Positions 43,645-53,302 of a DNA stretch of 64,000 nt are shown in pieces (the first letter of the stretch is position 1; every line of letters starts with the position of its first letter). The position numbers and the translations under genes are program-made. Source of the stretch: Paenibacillus amylolyticus (GTDB lineage Bacteria; Bacillota; Bacilli; Paenibacillales; Paenibacillaceae). The stretch spans positions 110,378-174,377 of the forward strand of contig NZ_RIAS01000014.1 in NCBI RefSeq assembly GCF_003719335.1, in the 5' to 3' direction. A model generated the notes under the pieces. The model did no database searches. It was not told the DNA's origin and saw only the letters and a list, made by a program, of their open reading frames with translations.

Positions 43645-44328
43645 TTACAGACCAAGCAACTCTTTAACACTTTCAGCTACGGCCTTGCTAGATTGCGGAT
43701 TTTGTCCCGTAACTACACGTCCATCCGTAGTTACATAGGAAGTGTATGGAGAAGATTTAACATACTCGGAAGCACGTTCGCGCAGAGCATCCTCCAGCAA
43801 GAAAGGAACATACTTTGTTTGTTGTGCCAGTTCTTCTTCCTCGTTCGTGAAGCCGGACACTTTTTTATCGTTAATCAGAAGCAAGCCAGTGGACAGCTTC
43901 ACATTCAGCAGGGCAGTAACCCCGTGGCACACGCCGGATACCACGCCACCTTTTTCATATATATCACGTGATAGCGCTTGAAGTTCGGCATTCTCCGGGA
44001 AATCCCACATTGTACCGTGTCCACCCGTGAAGTAGATTGCATCGTAGTCGCTTGCGTTTACTTCACTCGGTTTCAACGTGTTTTTCAATTTATTCATGAA
44101 GGATTCGTTTTCGAAATAAGCTTTGGTGCTGGCATCCAGAGAGTCACCCAGACTTTTCGGATCAAGTGGCACGTTGCCGCCGTTCGGGCTAACCAGATCC
44201 ATCTGCACATTTTCGTTATGGTCGAACTCTTCGATGAAGTGAGTGGCTTCACTCAGCCACAGACCTGTAGGTTCATCCTTGGTTGCATATTTATCGACAT
44301 TGGTCAAAACAACTAATATTTTTTTCAT
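43645..44328 (-). CDS. DJ-1/PfpI-family protein (Hsp31-like glyoxalase or chaperone)
   Basis: A 227-residue cytosolic protein of the class I glutamine amidotransferase-like fold. Cys134 in SGVCHGV sits in the nucleophile elbow with His135 next to it, and Glu27 in TGLWLSEATHF is the conserved acid. YFTGGHGTMWDFPEN is typical of the Hsp31/glyoxalase III group. It may detoxify methylglyoxal. It is divergent from a TetR regulator that probably controls it. Confidence 0.88.
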   Translation of the reverse strand: MKKILVVLTNVDKYATKDEPTGLWLSEATHFIEEFDHNENVQMDLVSPNGGNVPLDPKSLGDSLDASTKAYFENESFMNKLKNTLKPSEVNASDYDAIYFTGGHGTMWDFPENAELQALSRDIYEKGGVVSGVCHGVTALLNVKLSTGLLLINDKKVSGFTNEEEELAQQTKYVPFLLEDALRERASEYVKSSPYTSYVTTDGRVVTGQNPQSSKAVAESVKELLGL

Positions 44329-44471
44329 CGTAAAAAACCTCCTGCATATGCTCGTTATTTAAATTGTGTAAAATATAATTGTTAACAACTTCATGCAGAC
44401 AATATATCATACCTGTCTTTCAAAGTAAACTAAATTAATAAAATTCGTATAGTTTGTTTATTACGTCTATT

Positions 44472-44500
44472 TTGTCCAGGCATGGTATACTCATTATATT
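44472..44500 (+). promoter_or_regulatory. Promoter and possible operator of the TetR gene
   Basis: TTGTCC, a 17-base spacer and TATATT at 44495-44500. TTGTCCA is repeated at 44472 and 44499, overlapping both promoter hexamers, which could be an operator. Confidence 0.6.
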
Positions 44501-44543
44501 GTCCAATTTGGAGCAATTGACGCAGCATGAAGGAGGCACCCCT

Positions 44544-45191
44544 TTGAAACGTTTGGAAAATTCACAAAAACTACTGACCAAAATCATTCCGGTTCTGCGT
44601 GCAAAGTCCATCAGTTCCCTGCGCATGGATGACATGGCGAAACATATGGATATTAGTAAGGCAACCCTATATAAATACTTCTCATCGAAAGAGGAAATTA
44701 TCCAGAACGTTCTGAACGTATATATCGAAGAGATTCATGATTCCAGGGCGACAATGGAGGATGATATGATCTCGTACGAGCGTAGATTTCAGATTGCCTA
44801 TGAGCATGCGATGACCCATGTGTTATATCTGCCCGAGTTCTTCTGGAGCGAGGTGAGGAAGCTTTACCCAGTACTATACCAAGAGATTGCTTCTGCTCTG
44901 CGGCATCATAGTGAACAGTTATGTTCCTTTTTTGAAAAGGGAATGGCACAAGGCACCTTTAATCGTATTAGTCCGGTGCTGTACATGATTCAAGATGAAG
45001 CGGTGATCCGCAGAATTGCTGAGCCGTCGTTTTCCATTACGCATGATATGACAATCCGTCAGGGCCTATTTGACTTCTACATCCTGAAGAAACATCAGTT
45101 ACTCAGCCCGTCACGAATCGGGAATCTGGATGATCAGCCAGTAAAAGCCTACATTAGCGAACTGATTCAACAGTTATCACGGACGATGTAA
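44544..45191 (+). CDS. TetR/AcrR-family transcriptional regulator
   Basis: A 215-residue all-helical regulator. The N-terminal helix-turn-helix reads SLRMDDMAKHMDISKATLYKYFSSKEEI; the rest is an unassigned ligand-binding region. The start is TTG at 44544, seven bases after AAGGAGG; an open frame to 44454 would run through its own promoter. It is divergent from the PfpI-family gene, which it may repress together with itself. Confidence 0.87.
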   Translation: MKRLENSQKLLTKIIPVLRAKSISSLRMDDMAKHMDISKATLYKYFSSKEEIIQNVLNVYIEEIHDSRATMEDDMISYERRFQIAYEHAMTHVLYLPEFFWSEVRKLYPVLYQEIASALRHHSEQLCSFFEKGMAQGTFNRISPVLYMIQDEAVIRRIAEPSFSITHDMTIRQGLFDFYILKKHQLLSPSRIGNLDDQPVKAYISELIQQLSRTM

Positions 45192-45279
45192 AGAGCGGAT
45201 TGGAGAGGGTTATTGGATGGTCAGCTCTGGATATAACAACGGGGAGTATATATTTCAGTTCAAATTTAAAATAAATAGA

Positions 45280-45307
45280 TTTAAAGTCCTGGGTCTTCTG
45301 ATATAAT
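45280..45307 (+). promoter_or_regulatory. Promoter of the secreted protein gene
   Basis: TTTAAA, a 16-base spacer and a perfect TATAAT at 45302-45307, 60 bases before the start codon. Confidence 0.55.
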
Positions 45308-45367
45308 CATGTCGAAAGATGTCAATCTTCACCAGATGTCTTCTACATATTTTGGGAGGTCTACCCT

Positions 45368-45835
45368 ATGAAAAAGTCAACAAAGCTTCTATCTTCAACA
45401 GCTATTGCTGCAATTGCAGCTGTATCGGTTGTTACTTCTGCATCTGCAGCAAGCAGTTATGCGGCTCAACCGATATCTTCGTTATCCAATGTAGACATTT
45501 CTTCAATGGATATTGAAACGGCATTGATGATGGTGCAGCAGGAGCGCACCAGATTGCTGGATGCTCAATTGCAAGCGCAAATTCAAGCGGTACAGAACCG
45601 CAATCAACAGATTGCTGATCTCAATGCAAAGTTGCAAGTGGCTCAACAGAACGGGGATCAAGCAGCGGTGCAAGCGCTGAAGTCTCAGATCGATGCGGCG
45701 AGTAATTCACAACAAATGGATATGCTTCGTTTGCAATCCATGTCTAACAAACGGAATGAAGCTTTTGATCTTATGACTAATTTCATAAAAAAAATGCAAG
45801 AATCCAGATCCTCCATCATCGGTAACATGCGTTAA
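45368..45835 (+). CDS. Secreted small coiled-coil protein of unknown function
   Basis: A 155-residue protein with a classical signal peptide (KK at positions 2-3, hydrophobic core, cleavage probably after SASA near residue 27). The mature part from about 55 to 150 is Gln/Ala-rich and heptad-like (RLLDAQLQAQIQAVQNRNQQ and onward), predicted to form a coiled coil. It contains no Cys and no cell-wall anchor. GGGAGG lies 10 bases upstream of the ATG. I do not recognise a family. Confidence 0.8.
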   Translation: MKKSTKLLSSTAIAAIAAVSVVTSASAASSYAAQPISSLSNVDISSMDIETALMMVQQERTRLLDAQLQAQIQAVQNRNQQIADLNAKLQVAQQNGDQAAVQALKSQIDAASNSQQMDMLRLQSMSNKRNEAFDLMTNFIKKMQESRSSIIGNMR

Positions 45836-45868
45836 GACGGGGATCACGAAACACAACGTTACAAAAGC

Positions 45869-45916
45869 AAAAAGAGCAAAGCCGGAATCCAAATTCCTAA
45901 GCTTCGCTCTTTTTTT
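45869..45916. terminator. Bidirectional terminator
   Basis: AAAAAGAGC pairs with GCTCTTTTT, with A- and T-rich flanks. It serves the secreted-protein gene and the convergent helicase operon. Confidence 0.8.
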
Positions 45917-45932
45917 ATTTTGTCCGGCCAGC

Positions 45933-48900
45933 TTAACCCGACCAGTCCCGGCGACGCGTGAACAAATCCTTCAGCTCATCGGTCGACAGTTCGGTAATCC
46001 AGTTCTCGGAGCTGGTGATGATGTTGTCGCTAAGCTGCTGCTTGCTCTCCAGCATCTCGTCAATGCGTTCCTCCAGTGTACCGAGAGAGATAAATTTGTG
46101 CACCTGTACATCTTTGGTTTGTCCCATTCGATACGCCCGGTCAGTTGCCTGATTCTCAACTGCAGGGTTCCACCAGCGGTCAAAGTGAAAGACGTGATTG
46201 GCTGCCGTCAGATTCAGGCCAACACCGCCAGCCTTAATCGACAGAATGAATACCGAAGGCTGTTTCTCCGCAGGCAATGTGCGAGACTGGAATTCCTCAA
46301 TCATGCGATCCCTTGCTGTCTTCGACGTGCCGCCATGCAGGTAGAGTACAGGCTCTTGCAATTCCTGCCGCAGCACTTGCTGTAACATCTGCCCCATACC
46401 GATATATTGTGTGAAGATAAGGCAGCGTTCGCCCTCGTCACGCAGCTCACGAACAAGCTCCATCAGCCGTTCCAGCTTGGCCGAGCGGCTGATCAGCATC
46501 GCCATGTCCTGCGGGCTGTACACATCATAGGTTGATGTTGCCGGGTCGTCCGCAGGCAGCTCTTCAGGCAACGTTTCCTTAGTAAGCAACAGCGGATGGT
46601 CACACAGCTGCTTCAATTGGGTTAACGCGGAGAGAATCGCACCTTTGCGCTTGATGCCCTCCAGCTCTTTCATTTTATCCATCAGGGCTTGCACCGATTG
46701 ATCATATAATGCACTCTGTTCACCTGTGAGGTGGATATATGTTTTCATCTCATTTTTGTCCGGCAGATCAAGCTGGATATTGGGATCTTTTTTCTTACGG
46801 CGAAGCATAAACGGTTTCACGAGCTGTTGCAGGTCCTGCATACGCTGCTCATCCTTATCCTTTTCAATCGCACTGATGAAGCGGGTTTGGAATGCGCGAG
46901 CACTGCCCAGATAACCCGGATTAATGAAATCGTAGATCGACCACAGCTCGGATAACCGATTCTCGATTGGTGTACCTGTGAGCGCAATGCGATGTTTGGC
47001 CGGGAAGCTGCGTACAGCCACGGACTGTTTCGTCTGGGCATTCTTGATGTTCTGTGCTTCATCCAGACAGATGGCAGACCACGTGTAGGTTTCCAGCAGT
47101 TCCTGATCCAGCGTCGCTGTGGCGTAGGAAGTAATGATAATATCCGACTGTTCGGCTTGCTCCCGGAATTCTTCTCCGTTTAACCGGCGTGCCCCGTAAT
47201 GCAGACTGACACGGATGGAAGGAGCAAAACGGCTGATTTCCTTCTGCCAGTTCCCGAGGACTGACGTTGGACAGATCAGAAGGGCAGGTGCTTGTCCCGG
47301 CAGTCTTGGCTCATGATCCTTGATATGCAACAAATACGTAATGAATTGAATCGTTTTCCCAAGACCCATATCATCAGCAAGACAAGCGCCTAAGCCGAAC
47401 CTGCGCAGAAAACCAAGCCAAGCAAAACCTTCTTTCTGGTAGGAACGCAGCTCTGCATGAAGTCCATCGGGGACAGGCAGGGAAGGGGCTCCCCCTTGTC
47501 CGCCGCCAAGCTGAGCGATGACCCGGTTCAGATGTTCATTCAATTCCACCTCAAGCCGGATACTCTCGCTAGTCTGAGATGACTCTGCTTCCTGTTCGCC
47601 CTCAGCCTGTTGACCTTCTTTCCATTTCTGCTTGGCATATTCTCGCTGTTCATTGTGAAGCAGATGCAAATGCAGAATATCTTGGAACGACAGTCCTTGC
47701 TCCCGATTCACACCGCCCATCGCTCTGCGAATTTGCTCCAGCAGATCGGGGTCAAGCGGCACCCATTCGCCGCGGAATCGAACGAGTCGTTCGTTACGGG
47801 CGACGAGATCCGCAAATTCTTCTTCACTAAGATCGGCATCCCCAATGGCGATACGCCAGTCAAAATGAATAATCGAGTCCAGTCCGAAGAACGATTGGCC
47901 TCGCTCGCTGCCTTCTTCCGCTTTCACTTTGGCTCGCAGCTTCGGTTTTTTCTTCCGGGCGGCTTCCCACCAGCCCGGCAACAGGACTTGCCATCCGGCG
48001 GCTAGCAAGCGACCGCTCTCCTGGGTCAAGAACTGCCAGGCTTGCTGATCATCCAGCGGATCGCTCAGGATATCCCGTCTGCCGCTGATGGAGCTGCCAA
48101 GACGCGGCAGTTGCGCACGGAGCTGATCCAACCAGCCAGCCGAGCGATCCAGAATAAATGGCGTCCAGCCGTCGGGCCACTCGCCCTCCAGTCGTCCGCG
48201 TGAATCGAGCATGACTGGCACGAGAACCGCAGCGTCCAGCTTGTTCTGCAATACCAAACGCAGTCGCCAGGAGAAGTCGTCCTCGTCCGGCTCCTGCAAT
48301 TGCAGCATCGGGCGGAAGGGTGCGGCATCAGCTTTCCAGCCGATGGACACCAGCCATGACCGAGCATCCAGGCCTCCTGTCCGCGGAAGCACTCCGCGCT
48401 CGGGGAAGAGCTGCGGGAATTCCCGCCGCAGGTCGGTGGCTGCTTCTTCGGAGCTATACCAATGTTGGAACACAGCGGCGGAGTAAGCTGCGCCAAGTCC
48501 TTCAGCGAAACTCTCGTCCGTCTGCTGCATGGCTTGGTGAAGGGCAGCCAGATCTTGCTTCTTCAGACTATCCGAGTCCCACGTCCATTGCAGCTGTCCG
48601 GCACGATAAGCCTCAAAGCTGGGTACATACTTGCGATGATCAATAGACGAGGACAAAATTGGGGCTAGTCGGATCAGGTACTCAGCCTGCTCATCCCACT
48701 TCCACTCAATATGAATCAGGGTCTTCATCTCTGCAAAGAATGAGATAACCTCTTCCGCAGGCAGCACGACAAGCTCAATCTCTTCAATCTGCCGAATTTC
48801 AAGCTCCGTGCCATAGAAGGAAGGAGCATGCCAAGCGAAGAGGCGCTGTTTCAACGACTGGCCTGACACAAAGTGATGTGTATTCAGGGCGCCGTAAAAT

Positions 48901-48971
48901 AGCGCATCGCCATAGCCGGTCAAAGCCACGTGTACCTCAATCGTTTCCGTGTAAGGGTGAATTAGACTCAT
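45933..48971 (-). CDS. ywqA: SNF2-family DEAD/DEAH-box helicase (YwqA-like)
   Basis: A 1012-residue cytosolic ATPase. The C-terminal half is a complete SNF2 motor: LADDMGLGKT (motif I), CLDEAQNIKN (motif II), LTGTPIENRLSELWSI (motif III), and the helicase C lobe with HFDRWWNPAVENQATDRAYRMGQ (motif VI). The N-terminal half (about 1-450) is an SNF2-associated region of unknown role. It overlaps the SWIM-protein gene by four bases (ATGA), the arrangement seen for the Bacillus ywqA/ywqB pair. It likely translocates on DNA or remodels DNA-bound complexes. Confidence 0.88.
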   Translation of the reverse strand: MSLIHPYTETIEVHVALTGYGDALFYGALNTHHFVSGQSLKQRLFAWHAPSFYGTELEIRQIEEIELVVLPAEEVISFFAEMKTLIHIEWKWDEQAEYLIRLAPILSSSIDHRKYVPSFEAYRAGQLQWTWDSDSLKKQDLAALHQAMQQTDESFAEGLGAAYSAAVFQHWYSSEEAATDLRREFPQLFPERGVLPRTGGLDARSWLVSIGWKADAAPFRPMLQLQEPDEDDFSWRLRLVLQNKLDAAVLVPVMLDSRGRLEGEWPDGWTPFILDRSAGWLDQLRAQLPRLGSSISGRRDILSDPLDDQQAWQFLTQESGRLLAAGWQVLLPGWWEAARKKKPKLRAKVKAEEGSERGQSFFGLDSIIHFDWRIAIGDADLSEEEFADLVARNERLVRFRGEWVPLDPDLLEQIRRAMGGVNREQGLSFQDILHLHLLHNEQREYAKQKWKEGQQAEGEQEAESSQTSESIRLEVELNEHLNRVIAQLGGGQGGAPSLPVPDGLHAELRSYQKEGFAWLGFLRRFGLGACLADDMGLGKTIQFITYLLHIKDHEPRLPGQAPALLICPTSVLGNWQKEISRFAPSIRVSLHYGARRLNGEEFREQAEQSDIIITSYATATLDQELLETYTWSAICLDEAQNIKNAQTKQSVAVRSFPAKHRIALTGTPIENRLSELWSIYDFINPGYLGSARAFQTRFISAIEKDKDEQRMQDLQQLVKPFMLRRKKKDPNIQLDLPDKNEMKTYIHLTGEQSALYDQSVQALMDKMKELEGIKRKGAILSALTQLKQLCDHPLLLTKETLPEELPADDPATSTYDVYSPQDMAMLISRSAKLERLMELVRELRDEGERCLIFTQYIGMGQMLQQVLRQELQEPVLYLHGGTSKTARDRMIEEFQSRTLPAEKQPSVFILSIKAGGVGLNLTAANHVFHFDRWWNPAVENQATDRAYRMGQTKDVQVHKFISLGTLEERIDEMLESKQQLSDNIITSSENWITELSTDELKDLFTRRRDWSG

Positions 48972-50716
48972 GGAATCAGTTTACCTTTCCGAAGCTCCTC
49001 CTGCAGGGCGCGCAATCGGCTGTTGCGAACAGCCAGTGCAGTAATGAACTGCTCCCACGGCTCCTCTCGCTTCATTTTTTTATATATTTTGGACAGTCGT
49101 TTCAGCAGCTTCACAGCGGCTTTATAACCATCCCTGTTCTTGTGTGCGATATAACGCTCTACCGCCTGATGATAGAACGGCAAAAGCAACTCAGGGGCAT
49201 CTTTCTCAATAGGTTGCAATACGGCTACTCGGAATTCGAGAGGCTCAGTGCCTGTACTCAGCTGAAAATCAATCCACCTGCGCCACTGCCCACGAGAATG
49301 CATGGCATCCTCATAAGCAGGCCTGGAGTGGGGAAGCATGCTGACGAGCGTGTCCCACATCCGGTGCTCAGCTTCTGGGACATGCTGGATCGCGATATCC
49401 CACAATCGCATGTAATCCTGTAAAGGAGCGTTGCGGCGATTGGCCAGCAGGGGGCCAAGCTGAACAAGCCATTCGGACAAACGTATCCATTCAGCTGCAT
49501 CCGTTAGCGTATGGAGAAAGTACAGCAGGTATTCTGGAGGAATACCATAGGCTGAACTGCCATGGACAAGTTTCTGCCAAGCCGATGAATCTTGTTCCAG
49601 GTGGTAGTACATCCAGCTCTGTGCCAGAACAAGCGGTAAGGGTAAAGTTACTTTTCTGACGTTCTTCTCTGTGCCGGGCACACCTCCTGCAGACGAAACG
49701 ATCTTCGCTTCTGCTTCGTTCAGTAGATTTAGTTCTGACTCCAACATCGCCTGTTTACCTTGAAGCCAGGGCACAATCCAGTTTAGCCACAGCTTTGAGT
49801 AAATAGGCGTGAAGAACATCATATTAGCTGTCTCCGGCAACATCTCTGTCCGCAAATAAGCCGAAGTTTCATCCAGTCTTGCCCAGACTTGTTCAAGTGC
49901 CGTACCTTTTAATCCGGACAAGTCCAGGGACTGGAGCAGCAAGGCTTCAATTCCTTTTTGGAGAGCGTCTACCGCCAGCTGGGCAGGGTAACTTAAATAC
50001 ACAGGAGTATGCGTAATAGAATTGCGCGCGGGCGGTATACAGTAACGCATGAGGTAAAGCTGAACATGCAGCTCAAACAGCTGATCCATCGCCGCTGACA
50101 TCCTGGGTTTGATTGTGTACAGTTCATCCGCAGCTTCCTGAACGTAGGCCGTCGTTGCTGTTCCTGTGCCGAGTCGTTTGAGGCTCGCTCGAAATAGTTC
50201 GTGCCATTCAGTAATGTCCATTCCGGCGAGTTCGGCTGCCCGCTCTTTAATCGCGGTATACTGGTAGCTGTTTGAAGAGTTGTCTTGGAGAGCCTCCTCT
50301 TGTTCCGTAACTTCGCTGAAGCTATAAGCTCTCGCAGACGCCGAACCTGCCGGTTTGCTGGTTTGCTTCAAGGCAGTACTTGCATGTGCATTGACTAGTG
50401 CAGGAACGGGGCGTCCTTGCTGTTCAGCATAACTCATCAATACAGCGGCCATATGTTTGCATGGAGAGTTAACCGGGCAGGCACAATAACTGGTGGACAA
50501 GTCCTGCATACGGAGCACAACCTCGTAAGATTCTGATCCTTGTACCTCGGCAATAATGGCCTGAGCATCGTTGAAGCTTATTAATCCAACACGTTTCTGT
50601 TTATAATATTGGAATCCACGCATGATTGTCAGGTTGTTAAAAAGATCTGCAACTTCACGAATCAGTGCTTGCCACTGCGTGTCATCCATGATCTGATCCT
50701 TAGGTATGTTCATCAT
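48968..50716 (-). CDS. ywqB: SWIM zinc-finger protein (YwqB-like), partner of the SNF2 helicase
   Basis: A 582-residue cytosolic protein. Near residue 80, CACPVNSPCKHMAAVL is a SWIM zinc finger (Cys-x-Cys, then Cys-x-His). The remainder is helical with no recognised domain. Its stop overlaps the helicase start by ATGA, so the two are coupled and probably act together on DNA. The start at 50716 follows CAGGAGATGGA. Confidence 0.85.
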   Translation of the reverse strand: MMNIPKDQIMDDTQWQALIREVADLFNNLTIMRGFQYYKQKRVGLISFNDAQAIIAEVQGSESYEVVLRMQDLSTSYCACPVNSPCKHMAAVLMSYAEQQGRPVPALVNAHASTALKQTSKPAGSASARAYSFSEVTEQEEALQDNSSNSYQYTAIKERAAELAGMDITEWHELFRASLKRLGTGTATTAYVQEAADELYTIKPRMSAAMDQLFELHVQLYLMRYCIPPARNSITHTPVYLSYPAQLAVDALQKGIEALLLQSLDLSGLKGTALEQVWARLDETSAYLRTEMLPETANMMFFTPIYSKLWLNWIVPWLQGKQAMLESELNLLNEAEAKIVSSAGGVPGTEKNVRKVTLPLPLVLAQSWMYYHLEQDSSAWQKLVHGSSAYGIPPEYLLYFLHTLTDAAEWIRLSEWLVQLGPLLANRRNAPLQDYMRLWDIAIQHVPEAEHRMWDTLVSMLPHSRPAYEDAMHSRGQWRRWIDFQLSTGTEPLEFRVAVLQPIEKDAPELLLPFYHQAVERYIAHKNRDGYKAAVKLLKRLSKIYKKMKREEPWEQFITALAVRNSRLRALQEELRKGKLIP

Positions 50717-50750
50717 TCCATCTCCTGGGGTATACATGGTTAACTAATGA

Positions 50751-50767
50751 TGACGTCCTCGACGTCA
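50751..50767. promoter_or_regulatory. Inverted repeat upstream of the SWIM/SNF2 operon, possible operator
   Basis: TGACGTC, three bases, GACGTCA: a perfect 7-bp inverted repeat 35 bases from the operon start. Another GACGTCA lies at 50832-50838, with a minus-strand TATGAT-like -10 between them. The remainder of this 309-base gap shows no gene. Confidence 0.4.
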
Positions 50768-51025
50768 CGGCCTAGATTTGTAATGCTTCTATCCTAGCTT
50801 CTATCATATCAGTTCTGGAGATGCTCGTGCAGACGTCATCGCAATCTACATAGTCTTGCTTTGTGGAGAAAAGGGATGATTTGGTCCCTTTCATATCTGC
50901 ACACATGCATGAATACTCCATATTGTGTATGCTTGTCTTATAACGTATGTATTCATTTCAGGAGCAGTACTGGCTGCGCGGCAGCCATGTAAAGACTATA
51001 TTCAACAACAGGAGCGAGCATAGAG

Positions 51026-51850
51026 ATGAAAATTCTTACATTAAACGTCCACGCCTGGGCGGAAGAAGACCAACGAAACAAGATCAGTCAACTGGCTGAA
51101 TTTATCAATACACATCAATTTGATATCATATCGATGCAAGAGGTGAACCAGCCGATTCATGAATCGGCACTACCTCAAGAGGAACTGCAGACGTATGTAG
51201 CAACCGAAGCGGATGTGACGATCAAAAAAGATAACTACGCTCATGTCCTGCTACAGCAGTTAACCGAGACGTATTACTGGACCTGGATTCCAACACACAT
51301 CGGATTTCGTACATACGATGAAGGGTTGGCGATTCTAAGCCGGACACCAATTACTCGTTCATTTAGCGAATACGTGTCCCACATGCGGGATTATAACAAC
51401 TATCGAACACGCAAAATCGTCGGGATTGAGACGAGCCTGCAAGGAGAGTCCACATCCACATGGTTTGTGAATGGACATTATAACTGGTGGGATGATGCAC
51501 AGGAACCTTTTAAGGGGCAATGGGATTTGACCGAGCGTGTGCTTGTACCTTATATGCACCAACCGTTGTATCTGATGGGGGACTTCAACAATGTCGCGGA
51601 GATTCGTGGACAAGGCTACGATTACATGATGGAGCATGGCTGGAATGATCTGTACACGACAGCCAGGCAAAAAGACGATGGAGCTACTGTAGTCAAAGCG
51701 ATTGCTGGGTGGGCGAATAATGAACAACCGCTAAGGATTGATTATATTTTTTCTAATCGTCCTGTTCAGGCGCAAACCTCCAACGTTGTGTTAAATGGTA
51801 CAAACGGGCCTGTCGTATCCGATCATTTCGGTGTTGCGGTAGAGATATAA
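51026..51850 (+). CDS. Endonuclease/exonuclease/phosphatase-family protein
   Basis: A 274-residue cytosolic protein of the EEP fold. Catalytic positions are visible: LTLNVHAW with Asn7, MQEVN with the metal-binding Glu, NGHYNWWD, LMGDFNNVAE with Asp and Asn, and the C-terminal VSDHFGVAVEI with the Asp-His pair. Length and N-terminus resemble maltose 6'-phosphate phosphatase (MapP) of lactic bacteria, so a sugar-phosphate phosphatase is plausible; a nuclease role cannot be excluded. Confidence 0.82.
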   Translation: MKILTLNVHAWAEEDQRNKISQLAEFINTHQFDIISMQEVNQPIHESALPQEELQTYVATEADVTIKKDNYAHVLLQQLTETYYWTWIPTHIGFRTYDEGLAILSRTPITRSFSEYVSHMRDYNNYRTRKIVGIETSLQGESTSTWFVNGHYNWWDDAQEPFKGQWDLTERVLVPYMHQPLYLMGDFNNVAEIRGQGYDYMMEHGWNDLYTTARQKDDGATVVKAIAGWANNEQPLRIDYIFSNRPVQAQTSNVVLNGTNGPVVSDHFGVAVEI

Positions 51851-51931
51851 GGATCTTCCGAGTTTAAGCTTTAGCGCACGCATTCTCTTTCTCGTGTAAG
51901 CCGGAATATTATATTCGATTAAGCAGATGAA

Positions 51932-51977
51932 AGCCTCCGCTCATTTCCTGGACAGGGAATGACAGCGGAGGCTCTTG
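51932..51977 (+). terminator. Terminator after the EEP gene
   Basis: AGCCTCCGCTCATTTCC pairs with GGGAATGACAGCGGAGGCT with a small bulge; the tail is only moderately T-rich. Confidence 0.65.
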
Positions 51978-52113
51978 GTGTTTCCTTAGTTGTGATTATT
52001 CCTTATGTAAATCGTGATGACTAGGGTTGCTTTTCTAACATTCAAACTACCATTCGCTTTAGATCGATATGTTTATTTATACCTCTTGCCCTGTCTAACT
52101 CCATCTACAATAG

Positions 52114-52941
52114 TTACTCAAGCGCGAGCATCTGTTGCACAAACTTTTTCAAATTTGCACCGGTCTCACTCAGTTGTTCAATACTCTGCATAAATTCAGT
52201 CACAAGCTTGGCCTGATCTCCAGTTGCTGTCGTAATCTGGCTAATCTCTTGTTCCATATATTTCATGGAATGCTGCACACTGCTCAGAGAGGTCTCGATA
52301 TCCGATGCAGCTTGTTTCGTATGATCGGAGAGTTTGCGAACTTCACTAGCTACGATGCCGAATCCGGCTCCTTGCTCACCGACACGAGCGGCCTCGATCA
52401 TTGCGTTTAATCCAAGCAGATTGGTTTGCTCGGAGACTTCACGAATTACGTTAGTGACTTTTGTGACGTTAATCGAATTTTCGGTTGCCTTTTGAGAATT
52501 TCGCAAAATTTCCTCCGAGGTTGCTGACAGCTGCTCCGAATGGGCTGCAATTTGCTGAATGCCGCCAACAAGGGAGTTGATTGTTGTTTCACTTTCGCTA
52601 ATTAGCGATTCCAGTGTCAGGTGATTATCAAGTGCATAGTTGACCCCCAGGATGCCGACAACTTGTCCGTTTTCTTTCACAGGAATGAGGATGGAATCGA
52701 AAGGCCTTCCCTGAAGATCGCCAGGCATACGCACAACGGTGCGGGAGTCCTTGTTGCTTAGCATTTTGAAATGTTTGTAATCATCATGTAGTTCGTCACC
52801 GGCTTTTACACCAATATCTAGACTTTGGGCTTCGGAGAAATATAATACCTTTTCGTGATCATTGATCGATATGGAGATATCATCACGGAACATTTGACGT
52901 ACAAAAGGCATCGCATTGACCAGAGATTCAAGCGTATTCAA
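52114..52941 (-). CDS. Soluble methyl-accepting chemotaxis protein
   Basis: A 275-residue chemoreceptor without membrane segments. Residues about 10-105 form a small PAS/Cache-like sensor (ISINDHEKVLYFSEAQ, DSILIPVKENGQVVGILGVNY). The signalling part includes the conserved hairpin tip EQTNLLGLNAMIEAARVGEQ and GFGIVASEVRKLS, but the coiled coil is much shorter than in ordinary receptors of more than 500 residues. It would signal to CheA from the cytosol. The ligand is unknown. Confidence 0.85.
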   Translation of the reverse strand: MNTLESLVNAMPFVRQMFRDDISISINDHEKVLYFSEAQSLDIGVKAGDELHDDYKHFKMLSNKDSRTVVRMPGDLQGRPFDSILIPVKENGQVVGILGVNYALDNHLTLESLISESETTINSLVGGIQQIAAHSEQLSATSEEILRNSQKATENSINVTKVTNVIREVSEQTNLLGLNAMIEAARVGEQGAGFGIVASEVRKLSDHTKQAASDIETSLSSVQHSMKYMEQEISQITTATGDQAKLVTEFMQSIEQLSETGANLKKFVQQMLALE

Positions 52942-53091
52942 TATTAATCTGTCCTTTCCAAAATAATATGGGTTGTTATTAAACTACCTAGTATATATCG
53001 GTTATGTTTTGAATTTGTTTAAACCATGACTGGACTTAGTTCCACATTTATCCTTATTATATGGAGGGCTAAGTGAAAAATTGAGACTGTA

Positions 53092-53106
53092 GTGTAAGCG
53101 TAAACA
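53092..53106 (+). promoter_or_regulatory. Possible cre site upstream of the GH105 gene
   Basis: GTGTAAGCGTAAACA matches the cre consensus WTGNAANCGNWNNCW at every fixed position except the first. It sits in a gap of about 330 bases between divergent genes. No other feature was recognised there. Confidence 0.5.
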
Positions 53107-53302
53107 AAAACCTGTAGCCACCATGGTCTATGTCAGTTATACTAGGATTATTAATCGGTATGAATGGTAAAAGTAATACTTTTGTCTTCTTCACAAAGGG
53201 GTATCCTCACTGAGGTTAAGCGCTATATCTGTATCCTGAAAATAGGTGAACAACGTCCTGTAAACAAGCATGGGCTTTTATAAGATGGAGAAGTATTTCA
53301 AC

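Noticed and set aside
45933..50716. The SNF2/SWIM pair as a phage-defence system
   Set aside because: Defence loci often hold SNF2 helicases, but this pair matches a common Bacillus-type gene pair, and no nuclease, methylase or mobile element is near.
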